64,000 nt of DNA from Caballeronia pedi (GTDB lineage: Bacteria; Pseudomonadota; Gammaproteobacteria; Burkholderiales; Burkholderiaceae), in NCBI RefSeq assembly GCF_001544915.2, contig NZ_FCOE02000013.1, forward strand, positions 62,001 through 126,000. Direction: 5' to 3'. A program made the position numbers and the translations under genes. The notes beneath the pieces were generated by a model. The model searched no databases. It saw only the letters and a program-made list of their open reading frames with translations, and was not told the DNA's origin. Of the stretch, positions 61,658-64,000 are shown one piece after another; the stretch's first letter is position 1; each line of letters opens with the position of its first letter.

Positions 61658-62122
61658 TCACTCTCCTTTCATTGCGTGAAAACCCGCGTACCACAATACT
61701 ACTCCAAGCGACGCGAGAATCGTTGCGCCCACGACTGTCGACAGGTCCCAGGACGACGCGGAGTGGACGTAGCCCACAGTGCCACCGATAGACGCAGCCG
61801 ATAGCGTATGGAGGTATCGCCCGTTCTGCTGGCGTTGATCCTTCGACGGCGTCGCGACCGCATGCAGGATCTGGCGGATTCCCGGGGGCGGGTCCGTAGG
61901 AAGAGCAACCACATATCCGCCGTTGACGACGGGCGTGACCGGCAAGACGTGCCCTCTGTACTCCAGGCTGAACGCCGCAGAACACTCAGACTCGTCCATC
62001 TTGCTCAACAGTCCGAGCAATCGCGGAGCCAAGTGAACCTGGCCTGTCGCGGGATCGAGCGTCACTCGGTCCACGATAGTGGTTCCGGAGCTGTACTCAA
62101 TCTTCACCTTCGCCAGTTTCAT
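61658..62122 (-). CDS. Hypothetical membrane-anchored protein
   Basis: A 154-residue protein starting MKLAKVKIEYSSGTTIVDRV. A beta-rich N-terminal domain (about 1-85) is followed by two C-terminal hydrophobic segments (LSAASIGGTVGYVHS and VVGATILASLGVVLWYAGF). ATGA overlap with the upstream gene. No family recognised. Confidence 0.65.
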   Translation of the reverse strand: MKLAKVKIEYSSGTTIVDRVTLDPATGQVHLAPRLLGLLSKMDESECSAAFSLEYRGHVLPVTPVVNGGYVVALPTDPPPGIRQILHAVATPSKDQRQQNGRYLHTLSAASIGGTVGYVHSASSWDLSTVVGATILASLGVVLWYAGFHAMKGE

Positions 62123-62517
62123 CGACGACCTCCGCACTTCAGGTCGATTCCGCCGGCCAGACGCAAGCCGTCCAGCATCGCTCGATAGCCCGTAGGCGTT
62201 TCGAGTTGTGCGAGAGCGACGTGGTTCTCGCCACCACCCGTCAGGTCGGAGCGGCCGCGCCGGGTTCTGAAGCTCAGCGCGACACCGGAACCACCTTGAC
62301 GCTCGACGACGTCGACAAACAACGTCTCGGTGCGCAACGAGACCCGAACCGAAGAACTGCCGCGACGAGAATCGGTGACGACTTCGTGCGCGTGCGCCGG
62401 AAGGCGCAAGTCCTGGGCGACACGCCGCAGAACGCGGGTCGCGTGACGTTGCAGAGCCGCTTTCGCGCCGGCATTGGCACTGCTGCGGTCCGCATAGAAC
62501 GCTCGGGGAAATTTCAT
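62119..62517 (-). CDS. Hypothetical basic protein
   Basis: A 132-residue protein starting MKFPRAFYADRSSANAGAKA after GAGGCAATC. Basic N-terminal helix, then a beta-rich part (SSVRVSLRTETLFVDVVERQ). It is first in a three-gene coupled set with the two membrane proteins downstream. No family recognised. Confidence 0.65.
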   Translation of the reverse strand: MKFPRAFYADRSSANAGAKAALQRHATRVLRRVAQDLRLPAHAHEVVTDSRRGSSSVRVSLRTETLFVDVVERQGGSGVALSFRTRRGRSDLTGGGENHVALAQLETPTGYRAMLDGLRLAGGIDLKCGGRR

Positions 62518-62539
62518 GATTGCCTCATATTGCAGACGA

Positions 62540-62575
62540 GGCAGGTCCCTTTGCGGGGAGCCTGCCCCGCAAGGG
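62540..62575 (-). promoter_or_regulatory. Pseudoknot-type leader of the 132-residue gene
   Basis: Minus strand: CCCTTGCGGGG pairs with CCCCGCAAAGGG (one bulge), loop CAGGCT. Loop CAGG is complementary to CCTG one base past the stem, extendable to GGCAGG/CCTGCC. It ends about 22 nt before the ATG. Confidence 0.7.
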
Positions 62576-62625
62576 TTGGCGCGGTTTTCACCGCGCATTC
62601 AGAAGATGCGTACTGCGATGCCCGA

Positions 62626-62910
62626 TTAGAGGAATCGCGCCTTGTAAGCGTCGAGCGCAGGCTCCAAGCGTTTGAAGCTCGCGTCGCCGTAACCGTCGCT
62701 GATCCGCCCAACCTCCGCGAACATATGCGGCCGCGCGCCCAACGGGTTGAACTCCGGGTGAGACACGATCGCCGTGAACTCGTCAACGTCGCCCGCTTGC
62801 GCAGCGACTTCCACGGAAAGCATTCCGTAGAAGTTCTTGCCGTTGACATCGTTGGTCGAAGCGTCCCAGCCGCTGGTCTGCCCGTGGGTGATCAATTGAT
62901 AGTGGTTCAT
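62626..62910 (-). CDS. Hypothetical protein
   Basis: A 94-residue protein starting MNHYQLITHGQTSGWDASTN. Contains GKNFYGMLSVEVAAQAGDVD and YGDASFKRLEPALDAYKARF. Cytoplasmic, 33 nt after the glycine-zipper lipoprotein gene. No family recognised. Confidence 0.6.
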   Translation of the reverse strand: MNHYQLITHGQTSGWDASTNDVNGKNFYGMLSVEVAAQAGDVDEFTAIVSHPEFNPLGARPHMFAEVGRISDGYGDASFKRLEPALDAYKARFL

Positions 62911-62943
62911 CGATGGTTCATCCAGTCGAGGCGTCGCCGCCAG

Positions 62944-63405
62944 TTAGTGGGTGATCCGGTAGCCGGACCCATTCGAGACGAAAAACACCTGCTGACCAGC
63001 AGCGAACTGCTGATCGTCGACCTGTGTAACGACCACGGTCTGACCGTTGGCGCGACGAAGGAAAACCTCGACACCGCTGTGGCGAGACATAGCGGCGCTT
63101 ACGCGCTGAGCCACCAACCCGGAGACGGAGCCGGAAAGCGCGCCGGCGACATAGCGGCCGCTACCGTCGCCGATCACTTGCGAGCCCAGGAAGGCACCCG
63201 CTGCTGCACTCACGAACGATGCAATGCCCGACGAGCCGGAATTGCTCTCGATGGTGATCGGACGCACGCGCAGGATGGTTGCCTGCTCGAATTGGCCGAT
63301 GCGTTGAACGTCGTAGTGCTGGTACGTATTGGGCGAACCGAAGTCCGCCGTGGCGCACCCGGAGAGCATGCAGACGAGGATGAAACTGGAGATGAGCTTG
63401 AAGAT
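62944..63405 (-). CDS. Glycine-zipper outer-membrane lipoprotein (SlyB-like)
   Basis: A 153-residue protein. The lipoprotein signal would be MFKLISSFILVCMLSGC with lipobox LSGC. The middle is a glycine-zipper segment (AAAGAFLGSQVIGDGSGRYV, AGALSGSVSGLVAQRV) as in SlyB/PCP proteins. The only codon placed correctly behind the GAGG site (GAGGCAACC) is ATC at 63405, not ATG; the next in-frame option is a TTG at 63429, inside the leader region. Confidence 0.75.
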   Translation of the reverse strand: MFKLISSFILVCMLSGCATADFGSPNTYQHYDVQRIGQFEQATILRVRPITIESNSGSSGIASFVSAAAGAFLGSQVIGDGSGRYVAGALSGSVSGLVAQRVSAAMSRHSGVEVFLRRANGQTVVVTQVDDQQFAAGQQVFFVSNGSGYRITH

Positions 63406-63426
63406 GGTTGCCTCAACGAAACCGGG

Positions 63427-63459
63427 CAACCGAACCCGTCAGGGTGGTCGCCCTGATGG
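63427..63459 (-). promoter_or_regulatory. Pseudoknot-type leader of the lipoprotein gene
   Basis: Minus strand: CCATCAGGG pairs with CCCTGACGG, loop CGACCA. Loop CGACC pairs with GGUUG four bases past the stem (one G-U). It ends about 20 nt before the putative ATC start. Confidence 0.6.
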
Positions 63460-63530
63460 AGAAGAATCGGAAGGAGAAACGAAAAAACGGCGTCCAGTGC
63501 AAGGCGACTGGACGCGTCATTTACAAAGGC

Positions 63531-63776
63531 CTACGAGGCGGCATGGCAGAGGTGATGCAGTCTGACACGACCGCTTTGCACCAGATGCCGTTCGGCGCTG
63601 GGGTTGAGCGAGTAGTCCCAATACACCATTGCCGTGCCGTCGCTCCACACCGAATGAATGCGTCCGGTGTACAACTGCGGCGGGCTGGCCTCGACGTCCT
63701 GACCGACCACACGATGATTCGCCATGAAACCGTTCTTGCTGGAAACCTTGACGACAGGTGCGAAATTGAGAGACAT
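63531..63776 (-). CDS. Hypothetical protein
   Basis: An 81-residue protein starting MSLNFAPVVKVSSKNGFMAN after AGGAGCTGTCT. Beta-rich (YTGRIHSVWSDGTAMVYWDY), SH3-like by pattern. It has a pseudoknot-type leader. No family recognised. Confidence 0.6.
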   Translation of the reverse strand: MSLNFAPVVKVSSKNGFMANHRVVGQDVEASPPQLYTGRIHSVWSDGTAMVYWDYSLNPSAERHLVQSGRVRLHHLCHAAS

Positions 63777-63797
63777 AGACAGCTCCTAAAAAATAAT

Positions 63798-63833
63798 GGG
63801 AGCTGTCTCCCGGAGGGATAAGCTCCCAACGGG
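63798..63833 (-). promoter_or_regulatory. Pseudoknot-type leader of the 81-residue gene
   Basis: Minus strand: CCCGTTGGGA pairs with TCCCTCCGGG (two central mismatches), loop GCTTA. GGGAGCT at the loop is complementary to AGCTCCC four bases past the stem. It ends 21 nt before the ATG. Confidence 0.6.
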
Positions 63834-63900
63834 ACGAAAAAAGGCGATCAACGAGGGTCGCCAGAAGATTGCCGTCGTAGGCGGCTGGAGAGGAGCTCGT

Positions 63901-63944
63901 CCTCCAGCACGCTGGAGGGGTAGGTCGATGCGCTGGAAGCGCGG
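63901..63944. repeat. GTCGATGC + palindrome repeat, copy 4, with adjoining hairpin
   Basis: GTCGATGC followed by GCGCT-GGA-AGCGC and GG (63924-63944): the stem differs from the other copies (GCGTC/GACGC) but stays paired. A CCTCCAG-CACG-CTGGAGG hairpin adjoins it. Confidence 0.6.
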
Positions 63945-64000
63945 AGAATACGGCCAGTCTACTGGGCGACATACGAAAGAGGTCATCGAAAGCTCGCCTT

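Noticed and set aside
62206..63456. A 416-codon plus-strand frame
   Set aside because: It covers three minus-strand genes with ribosome binding sites, a lipoprotein signal and their leaders; antisense shadow.

Overview
The window is about 63% GC by eye. Its repair genes, H-NS-like protein and small conserved genes suggest a Burkholderiaceae-type betaproteobacterium (Burkholderia, Paraburkholderia or Caballeronia). It looks like part of a large conjugative plasmid or similar element: there are toxin-antitoxin pairs, an H-NS-like protein, a transfer operon and many small genes of unknown function, but no rRNA, tRNA or core housekeeping genes. No replication or partition genes are in the window. 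The genus assignment is inference.

Layout. 0.3-2.9 kb: a RelE/ParE-type and a RES-type toxin-antitoxin pair. 3.4-4.3 kb: an H-NS-like protein with two DNA-binding motifs and a histone-H1-like tail. 4.5-9 kb: a tyrosine recombinase that lacks catalytic residues, then small hypothetical genes. 9.1-16.1 kb: a DNA-damage module made of an SRAP protein and a LexA-boxed imuA-imuB-dnaE2 mutagenesis cassette. 16-18.4 kb: DUF2934 protein, HAD hydrolase and small lipoproteins. 18.8-27.6 kb: a PP-loop (PAPS reductase/DndC-like) gene split by a 7-kb transposon that carries three tyrosine recombinases and a small partner. 27.6-36.3 kb, minus strand: a TGT-like enzyme, small genes, an SbcC/SbcD pair, a NADAR protein and a Gp3/RDF-like protein. 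36.9-39.2 kb, plus strand: an unknown gene, a membrane protein and a bactofilin. 40-43.4 kb: a secreted protein and a UvrD-like helicase. 43.8-54.5 kb: a single minus-strand transfer operon of trbB-C-D-E-J-L type followed by TraI-like, TraD and DUF4400 genes. 54.7-55.7 kb: two broken genes. 55.8-63.8 kb: a MoxR ATPase, DUF3150 and VWA/metallopeptidase-like trio, with further small genes.

The most interesting feature is a family of structured 5' leaders in front of unrelated minus-strand genes at 27-36 kb and 59-64 kb. Each is a GC-rich hairpin with CCCT...AGGG ends, and in the best cases the loop is complementary to bases just 3' of the stem, giving an H-type pseudoknot whose pairing changes in a compensatory way between copies. 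Several also have a second repeated hairpin unit (GTCGATGC followed by a 13-nt palindrome) and a terminator in the leader. This points to one post-transcriptional regulator, or one plasmid-wide control logic, acting on many genes.

A second candidate system is the operon at 18.8-28.5 kb that pairs a TGT-like base-exchange enzyme with a DndC-like PP-loop enzyme, next to SbcCD-like genes. It looks like a DNA base-modification module. In this copy it is disrupted three times: a C8 tract shifts the frame of the TGT-like gene, and the PP-loop gene carries both a transposon and an amber codon.
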